From Temnothorax longispinosus (Eukaryota; Arthropoda; Insecta; Hymenoptera; Formicidae), in NCBI RefSeq assembly GCF_030848805.1, contig NC_092358.1:14052433-14116432 (forward strand): DNA of 64,000 bases, in the 5' to 3' direction. The position numbers and the translations under genes are program-made. Position 1 is the first letter of the stretch; the number at the start of each line of letters is the position of its first letter. A model generated the notes under the pieces. That model made no database searches. It had not been told where the DNA came from and saw only the letters and a list, made by a program, of their open reading frames with translations. Positions 13,266 through 24,138 of the stretch are shown here, piece after piece.

Positions 13266-13423
13266 AGGTGGAAGCACATAAAATTGCAGGAGCCATGAGC
13301 AGAAAGCAGAAGCCATATGCGCATGCGCTATGGTATCTGAAGAGCTCTACAAATACCATCGCGCATGCGCATATGGCTTCTGCATTTTGCTCATGGCTCC
13401 TGCAATTTTATGTGCTTCCACCT
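13266..13423. mobile_element. 158-bp palindromic MITE upstream of the Transib start codon
   Basis: Arms of about 65 bp are near-perfect inverted repeats (AGGTGGAAGCACATAAAATT... and its complement) around a short spacer near 13334-13361. ATA flanks both sides (13263-13265 and 13424-13426). The element lies about 20 bp upstream of the Transib transposase ATG, where it could disturb the promoter or 5' UTR. Confidence 0.7.
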
Positions 13424-14566
13424 ATACTCGTATTATGCACTAATATACGTTTTTGCAATGGAAAATGAGATTCAAGCTCGAACTCGCTGCGTGTTCAGCC
13501 GTACACTACACCAGCCAGACGGTATTGCCTAGCACCAGTATGATTGCGTTTTTGTTTTTAAACAAAAGCGCAAGCAGCCGCAGATAAAATTTTTTTCAGA
13601 TTCAAGCTCGTGGTTTAGGTCTTCAATTTATACAAATATTTTAGTGTTGGCGTACGTTGGCTCTTTTGTATGACACGAGACACTTATTGAATAGCTTTAT
13701 AAATATAAGAAATAATTACTGAATGGCTAGATTAATATTAATTCATTAAGAAGTAAATGTAAACGGTTGTATGAAGCATATATTAATAAAACTAAATGGA
13801 AAATAACTTATTTGCTTTATTTTTAAGGTTTTCATTAAAATTGAGAACCATGCAAATAGAGTATAATGCACTGGATATTTTCACTGCTTTTGGAACGCTC
13901 ACGTTTCAACCACGAAACAAAGACACGCAGGCTATATATGCAATAAGAATACATTCTTTTATGATGTTTGGACATTTTTGAATGTAAAAAATGTTAATAT
14001 ACTTTCGAATATAACATTTTATTTTTGACCTTTTGTCCGGCTCAAACGGCATTTCCTCCCACTGTGCGTCGGGCCCATGCGATACTCGTGGAACTTTTGT
14101 GTTAACATCAGCCTGTTCGACGCCGATTTCTGTGCATAAATTGTCCCCAATTTGTCCCACATCTCCTTTGCAGTGACACAGGTCAGAAGAGGCTCGAGCT
14201 GCGAATATTCCATCGACGACGAGATGAAGAACGTGGCCTTCGCATTGTCCTTGACCCACGCCTTTCCTTCCGCCGATGCTCGATCACGCGGCTCTACTCG
14301 ATCCCCGTTCACGACGTCCAGTACGTCGTTTGCTAAGAAGATCTGCGTAACCTGGAACTTCCAGCCGAGAAAGTTCGTTCCGTCGAACTTCTGGACATGC
14401 CTCGCCGACAATTCACTCGACATTTTTCACACTTCGCGTTCCTTAGCTCGTACATGAATTGCGCGGGAAAAACTGTCTTGCACAATGGCCGCCTCCTTGC
14501 AACCACACGACGCGTACCGTTTCTCGCCTTCGCTCAACCTTTCTCTTTATCTCGAAATACTACGCC

Positions 14567-14581
14567 ACTGGGCCCATAACC
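14567..14581 (-). promoter_or_regulatory. copia primer binding site (initiator tRNA-Met half-molecule type)
   Basis: On the minus strand the base after the 5' LTR starts GGTTATGGGCCCAGT. This is complementary to the anticodon stem-loop side of initiator tRNA-Met (CTGGGCCCATAACC). Internal priming by a half tRNA-iMet is known for Drosophila copia. Confidence 0.75.
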
Positions 14582-14818
14582 TGTTGAGGTCCGGCTAATT
14601 GTATTTCGCTACTGAGATAAGGAGTCAAGGGAGAAGTCAGTATATAGGCATTTACTGGTTAACACACAGAGAAGTTTTATTTGAACATCCAACTCGTGGC
14701 TTGGTATGTGAGCGACTAACTCACGCACGGCACGCAGGCCGGTAAACGGAAGCTTCGCAGAAGGCGCGCATGCGCATAGGGAACGTGAACATAAAAATAT
14801 ATCTGACTTACTTTAACA
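14582..14818 (-). repeat. copia 5' LTR (right copy)
   Basis: This 237-bp terminal repeat is the 5' LTR of the minus-strand element. It is followed on the minus strand by the tRNA-iMet-type primer binding site and then gag. Confidence 0.9.
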
Positions 14819-17091
14819 GAGTTTAAGGCGCTATGTAAGAGGAAGAAAGAAAAAGAGAACAGAAAATGGGAGAGAAAAGTGGAGGGAGCAAGGAGGGAGG
14901 CAGAGGTATGGGAGATAGTAAACAGGGAGAGAAGGAAAAGGAGGGGAATTGAGGAAGGAATAGAGGAGGACGATTGGAAAGAACACTTTATGAAGTTGTT
15001 GGAAAGAGTAGAGGGTGAGGATTAGGAAGGGAGGTGGAGGGGAGGAAAAGGAAGGAAAGGGGGAAGAAGAGATAAGTCTAGAAGAATTAAGGGGAGTCAT
15101 TAGGAAGTTAAAGGACGGAAAGGCAATGGGAAAGGATGGGATACCAAGCAAAGTATGGAAGAGAGGGAGAAAGGAGTTGGAGAATTAAGCATAGAAATAT
15201 ATCAACAGGATATGGAAGAAAGAAGAATGGCCAGAAAACTGGAAGGAAGGAATAATCGCGCCAATCATAAAGAAAGGGGAAGGTAAAAGGGCGGAGGAGT
15301 ATAGAGGGGTGACAATAATGTCGTCTTTATATAAGGTGTATACGGCTATTTTGGCGGATAGGTTGAGACTCCTTCCCATAGAGGAAAAAAAATAGTGCCA
15401 CAAAATCAGACAGGTTTCTCAGAAGGGGGATGGGAACTATAGACAATATATATGTGTTGAATTACTTGGTGAACAGAAGGTTAGAAAAGAAGGGGGGAAA
15501 ACTGATAGCATGTTTTGTGGACCTGAAGGCGGCATTTGACTCGGTGGATAGAGGAGTACTGATAAAATCAGTGAGAGAAAGGGGAATAAGGAAAGGGCTG
15601 GTGAGGAGAACGGAGGAGATTCTAAGGGAGACGAGAAGCAGGGTAAGGGTAGGAGACGGATAGGGAGAAAAGTTCTGGACGGGAAGGGGTGTAAGGCAGG
15701 GGTGCCCATTGAGCCCGCTATTGTTCAACGTATTATTGGCGGATATGGAACAGGAAATGGGCAGAGTCAAATGGGGAGGTATAATGTTAGGAGGTAAGAG
15801 AGTGTATACCTTGGCATATGCGGATGACGTAGTGTTAATGGCGGAGGACGAGGACCAAATGAGGAGTATGTTGAAAAGATTGGAGGAATATCTAAGCAGG
15901 AAGAGATTGGAGCTGAATGTGGGGAAAACAAAAATAATAAGATTTAGGAAAGGGGGAGGGAGGGACAGTAAGAGAAGGTGGAGATGGGAAGGAAAAGAAT
16001 TAGGAGAGGTGAAGGAATTTCGATACTTAGGGTACATGTTTTAAAAGAATGGAGGGCAGAAAGCGCAGGTAAGGGAAAGGATCAAGAAGGCGGCGGCAGT
16101 GATGGGGAAGGTCTGGGGAATAGGAAAGAGGAGATTTGGGAGAGACTGGGGAAAAATATTGTGGCTTTTTGATAGACTGGTGTGGACGGTTCTGGGATAT
16201 GGAGCGGAAATATGAGGATGAAAAGAAAGGGAAGGAATGAAAAGGCTAGAAGAGAGGTATATCAGATGGGTCTTGAGAGTAGATGGAAGAACACCGTGGT
16301 ATCTTGTTAGGGAAGAGATGCAAAGGGAGAAGTTAAGAGGGAGGGCAGGAATGAGGGCATGGAGATTCAAGAAAAAGTTAGAGGAGGGTAGAGGAAGTGA
16401 ATTGGCGAGGATATGTTGGGAGGAGTTGAAGGGAAGGTAAAAGAAAGGGGAAACAGGTTCAAGCTGGGAGAGGAAAAGAGGAAAGTTCTTTGAAGACAGA
16501 GGAGTAGAGTTGAAAGATCTGGAAAGCCTGAGAGAAGACGATGACGAATGGTTTAACAAATGGTTTAACTGTTTGGTGGGGATAAAGAAGTGCAAAGGAG
16601 AGAGAGACGGGAGAGGATCGAGAAAGCAGACTATAATAAATGGTACAAGTTAATAAAAGGAGAGGGGTAACCGAGATATTTAAAGAAGAGATGGGGAGAG
16701 AGTAGATGGGGCAGGGTGACGAGATTTAGATTAGGGAATGAGATGAGGGAGAGCAGATTCTGGGAAACGGAAGAGAAAAAGAAATGTAGGCTATGTGATC
16801 ATAGGGAGGAAACGTGGGAGCATGTGTGGGAAGAATGTAGGAGATGGGAATCAGGAAATGGTAGTTGGCAGGAAGCGGTGGGATGGGTGTTAGATGAGGA
16901 AGGGGGAGGAGAGGGATGGATGACAACTAGAAGGGGAAAGAAGGTGAGGAAAAGGGGAGGCGGATGAATTAGAGGAGGGAAGAGGGGAATCGTGAGGGGT
17001 GGAGGGGTGAGGAGGAGGAAGAGAGAGGAGGAGGAAAGTGGAAACGGAATAAAGAAGTGTCGAACAATTAACTTGTTACAGATAACCCAGG

Positions 17092-17698
17092 ATGAAATAC
17101 GAGGGGAGAGCGATAGTGGAGGCGGTGGAAAGGATAGTGGAGAAGAAATTAAGGAAGATGGCGAAGGAGAAGAAAGTGGTTGACAAAAGGAAGGAGGAGA
17201 GGTTAGAGGAGCTAGAAGAGAAAGTAAAGAAGATGTCGAAGAAGAAGAAAGAGGCTGATAAAAGGAAGGAGAAGAGGATGGAGGAGCTTGAGGAGAAAGT
17301 AAAAAGATTGGAGAGAAAGGTAGAAAAATTGGAGCTAAATGGAAGCAAAAAGAAGAGGAAGGACGATAAGGAGAGTGGGACTGGGAAGAAGAAATGGTGG
17401 GCGGGGAGAGGTGAAAAGAACGAGAACGATCAAAGGAAAAGGAACGTAATTTTAAGGGTAGAGAAGGAGAAATAGGGAGGCAAGGAGTCGAATTGAGAGA
17501 AGATGAAGGAGCTGTTCGCGGAAGGGCTTAAGGTAAGGGTGACGGTGAGAGAGGTGATTGTGGTGGGACAGAGAGGAATATGGTTGACCATATTGGTGAA
17601 GCTGGGAGACGAAAAGGAGAAGTGGCGGGTGTTGGAGGCGAGAAGAAAGGCAGGGAATAGCATAGGGGTGAAGATACATGAGGATAAGTCGGTGGAAA

Positions 17699-17700
<2 letters not shown>
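17092..17700 (+). pseudogene. LINE ORF1 fragment (second purine-rich LINE)
   Basis: From ATG 17092 the frame encodes a Lys/Glu coiled coil (VEKKLRKMAKEKK, EELEEKVKRLERKVEKLE) with a stop at 17473-17475. The frame starting near 17503 continues with a globular part like the ORF1 C-terminal half of this LINE group (VREVIVVGQRG, EKWRVLEARRKAG). It then dissolves into the (GA)n tract. At least one frameshift or stop separates the halves. This is a 5' fragment of a second LINE related to LINE-1. Its continuation is not seen. Confidence 0.55.
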
Positions 17701-17738
<38 letters not shown>

Positions 17739-17765
17739 GAAAAGGGAGAGGGAGAGGGAGAGAGA

Positions 17766-17825
<60 letters not shown>
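17697..17825 (+). repeat. (GA)n microsatellite
   Basis: A near-pure GA tract of about 126 bp with a few AAG and GGG interruptions. It lies at the end of the LINE ORF1 fragment and next to the 3' terminus of LINE-2. The similar GAGAGA run at about 29185-29205 on the other side of LINE-2 suggests LINE-2 inserted into GA-rich DNA. Confidence 0.9.
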
Positions 17826-17827
<2 letters not shown>

Positions 17828-18184
17828 CGAATCAAATCGAATCGTTATTTATTACACGCTCTGGGATACATCCCCTAAAGCGTAGAAACATATGTACAGA
17901 AAGTAGACGTAGTGTAATAATATATAACACAGATATGACTGTAGTCGCAAAAACAAAAAATCATGCGTGTGGTCGCCACGCGCGTTAGAAGTGAAACTTC
18001 TGAAGGCAAGGCTTTGCCATAACTTTTCTGAAATTAATACAAAAACAATGCAACGGAATTAGTCACTCCAAGCCGCCCGCAACTCGAAAATATAGTGTTA
18101 TACGCAATTCTCACTATATCCGTCTTGCCAGTGCCGTACGCCTAATCGAATTTTCGTGACGCGTTTTTGAGTCGCAAAATCGAA

Positions 18185-19975
18185 TTTACTTACCGATCCA
18201 AAAGGAGTTTCACTTTGTACGCCTGTTGGTCAAATTTTCGTGACACTATTTCGTGACGTTTTTTCGTGTCGCACAATCGAACTTACTACCGTACCAATTA
18301 AAGAAGTTTCATTTTATACGCCAATTGGTCGAAAATTTTCGTTACACTTTTCGTGTCGCATAATCAAACTTACTACCGTACCAAAGAAGTTTCATTTCGT
18401 ACGCCTATTGGTCGAATTTTCGTTACACTTCCCGTGTCGCACAATCGAACTTACTACCGTACTAAAGAAGTTTAATTTCGTACGCCTATTGGTCGAATTT
18501 TTGTTACACTTTTCGTGTCGCATAATCGAACTTACTACCGTGCCAGAAGAAGAACCGTCTCGCCAACGCCGTACGCCTATTGGTCGAATTTTTGTTACAT
18601 TTCCGTGTCGCACAATCGAACTTACTACCGTACCAAAGAAGTTTCATTTTGTACGCCTATTAGTCGAATTTTCGTTACACTTTCCGTGTCGCACAATCGA
18701 ACTTACTACCGTACCAAAGAAGTTTCATTTCGTACGCCTATTGGTCGAATTTTCGTTACACTTTCCGTGTCGCACAATCGAACTTACTACCGTACCAAAG
18801 AAGTTTCATTTCGTACGCCTATTGGTCGAATTTTCGTTACACTTTCCGTGTCGCATAATCGAACTTACTACCGTGCCAGAAGAAGAACCGTCTCGCCAAC
18901 GCCGTACGCCGATTGGTCAAATTTTCGTTACACTTTTTGTGTCGCACAATCGAACTTACTACCGTACCAAAGAAGTTTCATTTCGTACGCCTATTAGTCG
19001 AATTTTTGTTACACTTTCCGTGTCGCACAATCGAACTTACTACCGTACCAAAGAAGTTTCATTTCGTACGCCTATTGGTCGAATTTTCGTTACATTTTCC
19101 GTGTCACACAATTGAACTTACTACCGTACCAAAGAAGTTTCATTTCGTACGCCTATTGGTCGAATTTTCGTTACACTTTCCGTGTCGCATAATCGAACTT
19201 ACTACCGTGCCAGAAGAAGAACCGTCTCGCCAACGCCGTATGCCTATTGGTCAAATTTTCGTTACACTTTTCGTGTCACACAATCGAACTTACTACCGTA
19301 CCAAAGAAGTTTCATTTCGTACGCCTATTGGTCGAATTTTCGTTACACTTCCCGTGTCGCACAATCGAACTTACTACCGTACTAAAGAAGTTTAATTTCG
19401 TACGCCTATTGGTCGAATTTTCGTTACACTTTTCGTGTCGCATAATCGAACTTACTACCGTGCCAGAAGAAGAACCGTCTCGCCAACGCCGTACGCCTAT
19501 TGGTCGAATTTTCGTCACATTTTCCGTGTCGCACAATCGAACTTACTACCATACCAAAAAAGTTTCATTTCGTACGCCTATTGGTCGAATTTTCGTTACA
19601 TTTTCCGTGTCGCACAATCGAACTTACTACCGTACCAAAGAAGTTTCATTTCGTACGCCTATTGGTCGAATTTTCGTTACACTTTCCGTGTCGCACAATC
19701 GAACTTACTACCGTACCAAAGAAGTTTCATTTCGTACGCCTATTGGTCGAATTTTCGTTACACTTTCCGTGTCGCATAATCGAACTTACTACCGTGCCAG
19801 AAGAAGAACCATCTCGCCAACGCCGTACGCCTATTGGTCAAATTTTCGTTACACTATTTGTGTCGCACAATCGAACTTACTACCGTACAAAGAAGTTTCA
19901 CTTCCGTTACACTTTTTCGTGTTGCGAATCGAATTCACTACCGTGCCTAAAGAAGTTTCACTTCAAAAAGAAAAG
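18185..19975 (-). repeat. 81-bp tandem array in the LINE-2 3' region, with a 91-bp variant
   Basis: About 21 head-to-tail units carry gtcgcacaatcgaacttac, CCGTACCAAAG and CCTATTGGTCGAA. Successive units lie at 18607, 18688, 18769 and 18850, exactly 81 bp apart. A 91-bp variant carrying AGAAGAAGAACCGTCTC recurs at intervals, near 18540, 18870, 19210, 19460 and 19800, giving a higher-order pattern. Each unit contains ATTGG, an inverted CCAAT. The array lies downstream of the ORF2 stop of LINE-2. Confidence 0.93.
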
Positions 19976-22095
19976 ATATAAAAGTAAAATAAAATAAGAA
20001 AAAATTAAAAATAGGGAAAAAAAACATTAAGCGCACAATTAATATCAGCCGTGGGTTCGTCCAGACATTGCAAGTAGGTGGTTGTACAGTTTTGATTTAA
20101 AGACCGGTAAAGAAGACGCATTGCGTATGTTCGGAGGTATGCCGTTCCACAGTTCCGCGGCAGAGCTACAGAAGGAACGCTTGTAGAACTCTGTGCGACA
20201 CTGCGGAAGGATCAAGGTACCGAGCGGAGCCCTTATTTCACGCGTGACTCTGTCATGTTTGAACACGAAGTTTGAAAAGATGACCTCGGGTTTTTTCTTC
20301 GCTAGCACCGAAAAAGTTAGGCTCCCTACGAAGTACAAGCGTCGAAAACTGATCTTAAGCCAACCAAGTCTGTCGAAGTAAGGCGTTATATGTTCGTCCC
20401 ACTTGGCCTGGAAAATAAAACGGACGCATCTATTGTAGGCTCTCTGCAAGCGAAGATTTTGTTCGCCCGTGATGTTAGTTAGGATCGTGCAGCCGTAGTC
20501 AAGTATAGGTACAATCAAGGCCGAGACCAGCATGATGCGAAAAGGAAGCGGTAGGAGATGCTTGCAAAGCTTCAGTTGATACAACGCCGAGTTAACTCTC
20601 ATTATTGTTTTCGAGATCTGCCTTTCCCACGACAGCGAACAGATTAATGTAACACCCAGATATTCAACTGAGTCCGAAAAAGGTATTATGGAGTCATTTA
20701 CATAGATGGATGGTAACGCGTCACTTTCCAGACTACTAATATAACGCAGCGTCCCCACAATAATCGCTTGCGTTTTCTTAGGATTAATTTTGAGCCCATT
20801 TTCAGTAGCCCACTGCACGACTATCTTTATGTCCTCGTTTATCCTAACAATCGCATCGGCAAGAAGGCCAGGCTGGACATGCAAATAAATTACAAGATCG
20901 TCCGCATAAAATTGATATTTACAGTGTTTTAATATCCCGCTGAAGTCGAGTAGGTATAATAAGAAGAGGAGGGGCCCCCGCACAGAGCCCTGGGGTACTC
21001 CTTGGTGAACAGGTCGGTCGGACGACATTCCAGAAGGATCACGAACAGCCTGCCTTCTACCCGTCAAATAAGAGCAGAGTCATTTTAACGTTGAGTTTGC
21101 GAAGCCCAACTTCCTGAGCTTATTAATCAGGCGATGAGGACAAACATTGTCGAAGGCCTTGGAAAAATCAAATAGTACCGCGATGGTGACTTTTCTCCTA
21201 TCAACGGCCAGTCTTATGTCATCCAAAATCCTAATCAAAGCGGTCTGTGTAGAGAAGTCCTTCCTATAGGCGGACTGGAAAGGATCCAGGATATCATTCT
21301 CCTCAAGAAAATTCGTGATCTGGTCGGCCACTATGCGCTCCAGGGCCTTAGAGACAGCACATAGTATCGATATTGGCTTGTAATCATGCAGTTCACAAGG
21401 GTGATTCACCTTCGGAATGGGGCAGATAACAGCCGATCTCCACACACTAGGATAGACACCGTAAGAGAGACAGTAGTTGAAGATGTGGGTCAGTGCAGGA
21501 AGGATGCAGGGTAATGCTCTGACGATTAAACTCCGAGGGAGCTCATCTCTCCCGGTAGCCTCCGAATTACTCCTCTGCAAAGCCCTAACTATCTCCCCTG
21601 GTTCGATGTTATTCCAATAAAACTTTTGGTCACTGTATGCCACCTCTCCCAAGTCGAAGACAATGCTCTCTTCTGGATCAGAGTCCTTCGCGTGACCCGT
21701 AAAACAAGCATTCAGTTCCTCAGGAGTGAAAACCAGTCTATCGTGCTGCGCTTTAGGTCTCAAAAAGCCAAAGTGCCTGAGTTTTTTCCACAAGATGTTG
21801 GGCTCCTTGGCATCGTAAAAAGTCTTATGGAAATATTCCGTCTTTGCCCTTCGTACCTCGAGCTGAACCAAATTTCTAAGTCGCCTATAAGTATCGTAAT
21901 TTGATTCCGTTTTATTCCGTCTCCAGACTCTTCTCGTCCTGTCTCTGTCCTTCATCAATTTCCTTAAATCCGGCGTGAGCCACGGCGCAGGAAGATGTTT
22001 AGGGCATATAACGCGATAAGGCGCGTGTTTATCGTAACAAGTCCTAAGGAAGTCGTTGAGGATCCTCACTTTAACGTCAATATCCGGGGTTAGGT

Positions 22096-22578
22096 TGTAA
22101 CCGGACGGTACTACTGGAGGCACGAATCAACGCTACGTGTCCTTAGAAATCAACGGTCGCCACTCGGTTTGACCTTTGAACCACCGAGAAGGTAAGTATC
22201 GAACGATCTCTCTAATTATTAATCAGACTAATTAATCTTCCTTTTTCAGGTTCCTGCCACCGCTGGATCATCGCCGTCGCCGATCAGGATCGTCGCTGCC
22301 ACCGGAATCCAGAATCAACGAGGGACTTCGAGTGATCGACGCCAATGGATCAGGTAAGTAGAAGGTAAGTTTAATTGAATAATTTTCGAAATCTTTTACG
22401 AAAAGGATGTTTAATTTATTCAATAATATTGATTTCCAGTGATGGTTGTTCACAAAAGTTCAAGTCACACAAGATGTCGGACGCTCGTATACGTAGGCAC
22501 ATACGCCCCGTTTATCTACGACCCACGAAGTTATTTCGGACTAAAAAGACCGTTCGTCAATGTAAAGACGACAATTAA
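22096..22578 (+). other. X left end with two putative introns and a small basic ORF
   Basis: On the + strand there are strong splice signals: GAGAAG|GTAAGTATC at 22192 with an acceptor CTTTTTCAG ending at 22249, then CAG|GTAAGTAG near 22354 with an acceptor ATTTCCAG ending at 22439. The last exon holds ATG 22472 to stop 22578, a 34-residue Arg/Lys-rich peptide (starting MSDARIRRHIRP). I do not recognise it. Element Y has a similar arrangement at its left end. Whether this is a transcribed leader is inference. Confidence 0.4.
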
Positions 22579-23099
22579 CGCGTTCCGCGGGCGTTCCCGG
22601 TTGTTATGAATGTTGCCGAATCGCAATTATCGCACTCGTATAACGTTCGCGGTGACTTAGCGCGACGACGAAAGAGCGAGGCTTATTACGTGTTGTTCGC
22701 TCGAACATTCCCGAGAGACTGCCTCGAGTTATTTGTCTCGCTTGAGCTCTCCACCATCGGTATCGGTAGCCCCCACTCCGACGCCTATTCCGCTTTCTCT
22801 CGCCGCTAACTACGCATATTGTCCTCGGTAATTTTCCACGCGGGTGTTTACGCCGTTCACGCCGACCCCCGTGGAAATTTCCACTTGCGTTGCGCTCGCG
22901 CGGTCGCTCCGTCCTGGTGACGGGGTAGCGGTTTTCCACCGCGATGAATCTTTCGCAGCCGTTGACGCCGACCTGTGCGCCAGGTCCGTTACCCTGCCTA
23001 CAACGTCCATCCGGGCGACTTCCCTGAGGAAGACGTCCGGGTGCAGAGCACCAGGCTCGCCGACGACGTCGACCCCTCCTGACCTTTACGCTGGACCTA

Positions 23100-23720
23100 G
23101 TACAACGATTTCCGCGGTTCTTCCCCGTAGAAGATGTCTAGGTCGCGAAATAGCGGACGGTTCCGTAACTTAGCTCCCGGTCGTCGGATTTCGACGGCAA
23201 CCGGATATGGATGCTTATTGGGATGTCCCCGTTCGTCAGGGGTGTTGTTTCCCTGAGGATGACGCACCTGGTGCGAGATTCAGGACGGTCCGCTATTTCG
23301 TTCCCCGGTTGACAGGTCTCGTCGGGACTCGGTCTCGCGGGCTCGGCGAAGTACCCCTCGGTGTCAGGGGTGCCTAACTTCTGTGGATGATGCCCCTGGC
23401 GCAAGTTCGCGGACGGTTCGCTACTTCGTATTCGCGCTCACGCGTGGCGCCGCCAACCCCGTACGAGTCTTTCGGGGACCCCGCGCCTTCGTCAGGGACG
23501 TATCATTTCGCCGCTGGGCCGTCGGTTACGGAATTTCCCGACGGTCCGCCATATTTTTTACGGGTGGTCGGATTATAATTTTCACCCGTGAAATGCGTCT
23601 CGCGGGTCTTCCCCAATGGTCATGGGCGCTACCTTTTGTGCCCTACGCGCCATTGCTGAAATTGCGGACGGTCCGACATTTTCCTCCCGCGCGACATTTC
23701 CGCTATTCTATTGCGCGTTA
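23100..23720 (+). repeat. Degenerate ~128-bp repeat in X with near-palindrome CGGACGGTCCG
   Basis: GGACGGTTCC/GGACGGTCCG-type motifs occur near 23152, 23284, 23410, 23540 and 23664, spaced 124-132 bp. Sequences around them such as CCCTGAGGATGACG and CCGTTCGTCAGGGG also recur in altered form. The region is GC-rich with no credible protein. Confidence 0.5.
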
Positions 23721-24138
23721 CTAACTTCTCGGGCCTCGGTTGGTCGCCGAGGCTCAGCAATCTTTGCTCCGCGAACGTGGTCCACCATTTCACCGTACGT
23801 CGCTCGCCCGTTCTGCGAACTGTCTCGGCGCGTCCGCCGTGTCATGGGAAGGCATCCTGGCCGTTCGCGAGGAGGCCTCCCTTTTCCTGGAAAGTGTGTT
23901 TGGGCCACTGATCTGTATTATAACTGGATAGTGAATACCCTACTCCCACCCCAAATTTTATGAAGCAATATGAACGGCCGCCATGTTGGCCGCAGCGGGC
24001 ACTTCGGGCGTCATCGGAAGCCGTCGTGAGCGTTCGTGAATCGCCGAGTTTGAACTTGCACACAGGTAAAAAATTGAAAACCGCTTAATGTTGTTAAAGT
24101 TATTAATTTGTAATCGGGTAACTTTTTCGTTGTCGAAA

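Larger units (their letters stand above)
10193..14066 (-). mobile_element. Transib DNA transposon (RAG1-related), TSD CGTCG
   Basis: The 3874-bp element starts and ends with CACAGTGG, flanked by CGTCG at 10188-10192 and 14067-14071. This fits the known Transib pattern of CACWRTG termini and a 5-bp GC-rich duplication. The terminal inverted repeats match for about 32 bp with few differences. Removing the element and one TSD rejoins copia gag in frame (RMGPT to DTVVQHV). The interior encodes one two-exon transposase on the minus strand. Three MITEs lie inside: two in the intron and one just upstream of the start codon. Confidence 0.92.
6872..14423 (-). pseudogene. copia Gag-Pol polyprotein, interrupted and decayed
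   Basis: The polyprotein of a Ty1/copia element starts at ATG 14423. The gag N-terminus (14423-14072) is cut by Transib and resumes in frame at 10187. Then come a zinc knuckle CFICQTKGHFAREC, protease YIDSGC, the integrase HHCC region (GHLN...CDAC), and the integrase core (HSDVCGPM, TDNGLEY, PEQNGRAERDN). RT follows, with GFLQEEGVDYTETFSPV, FLYGDL and MFVDDELV (FVDD in place of the usual YVDD). An in-frame TAA lies at 8055-8057. A frameshift lies near 7715, between QFDV and FLYGDL. Most of RNase H is deleted, since GYSDAD runs straight into FTKALP. The copy cannot encode a working polyprotein. Confidence 0.9.
6625..14818 (-). mobile_element. Ty1/copia LTR retrotransposon with TSD GAGTT
   Basis: Two 237-bp direct repeats (6625-6861 and 14582-14818) start TGTTGAGG and end TTTAACA on the + strand. 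They differ at one base by my reading (G or A in the ATAT(G/A)TCTG stretch near each right end). The flanks carry a perfect 5-bp duplication, GAGTT, at 6620-6624 and 14819-14823. The internal ORFs run on the minus strand in the copia order gag, protease, integrase, RT, RNase H. The primer site next to the right LTR matches the anticodon region of initiator tRNA-Met. A Transib transposon is inserted in gag. Without it the element is about 4.3 kb. Confidence 0.93.
5509..16967 (+). pseudogene. LINE-1 ORF2, endonuclease plus reverse transcriptase, interrupted by copia
   Basis: ORF2 of a non-LTR retrotransposon nicks target DNA and reverse-transcribes the RNA. The APE-type endonuclease opens with WNVAGL near 5570, has GDFNA near 5980 and SDHHP near 6265. 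Copia interrupts at 6624, and the frame resumes at 14824 in the Lys/Glu-rich linker. The RT follows: FVDLKAAFDSV near 15520, RQGCPLSPLLFN near 15690, AYADDVV near 15815. A CCHC-like finger (CRLC...H...C) lies near 16780. Damage includes an in-frame TAG at 5710, frameshifts near 6160 and 6219, and stops near 15187, 15392, 15661 and 16042. Several breaks match Trp codons changed to stop. The terminal stop is at 16965-16967. Confidence 0.8.
2130..17040 (+). mobile_element. LINE-1: purine-rich non-LTR retrotransposon, two ORFs, split by a solo LTR and copia
   Basis: This is a non-LTR retrotransposon on the + strand, with a coiled-coil ORF1 and an endonuclease/reverse transcriptase ORF2. The coding strand is extremely A+G rich. 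A 1983-bp solo LTR interrupts ORF1 and an 8.2-kb copia element interrupts ORF2. Removing each with one target duplication rejoins the frames. The coding parts also contain in-frame stops and frameshifts, so the copy is dead. The 5' end is not defined: the purine-rich sequence begins near 2130. The 3' end is near 17040, just before another LINE ORF1 fragment. The clade is uncertain; a zinc-finger-like C-terminus suggests an R1/LOA-like lineage. Confidence 0.8.

Noticed and set aside
17503..17988. 161-residue ORF with long Glu-Arg repeats
   Set aside because: The repeat part is the (GA)n microsatellite read in frame; only the first ~65 codons belong to a LINE ORF1 fragment.
18185..19975. CRISPR array
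   Set aside because: Units are contiguous without unique spacers, and the context is eukaryotic.
18240..19997. ORFs up to 291 residues over the tandem array
   Set aside because: The period is 81 bp, a multiple of three, so all frames stay open by repetition. The 91-bp variant shifts frames, and the same peptide appears in several frames.
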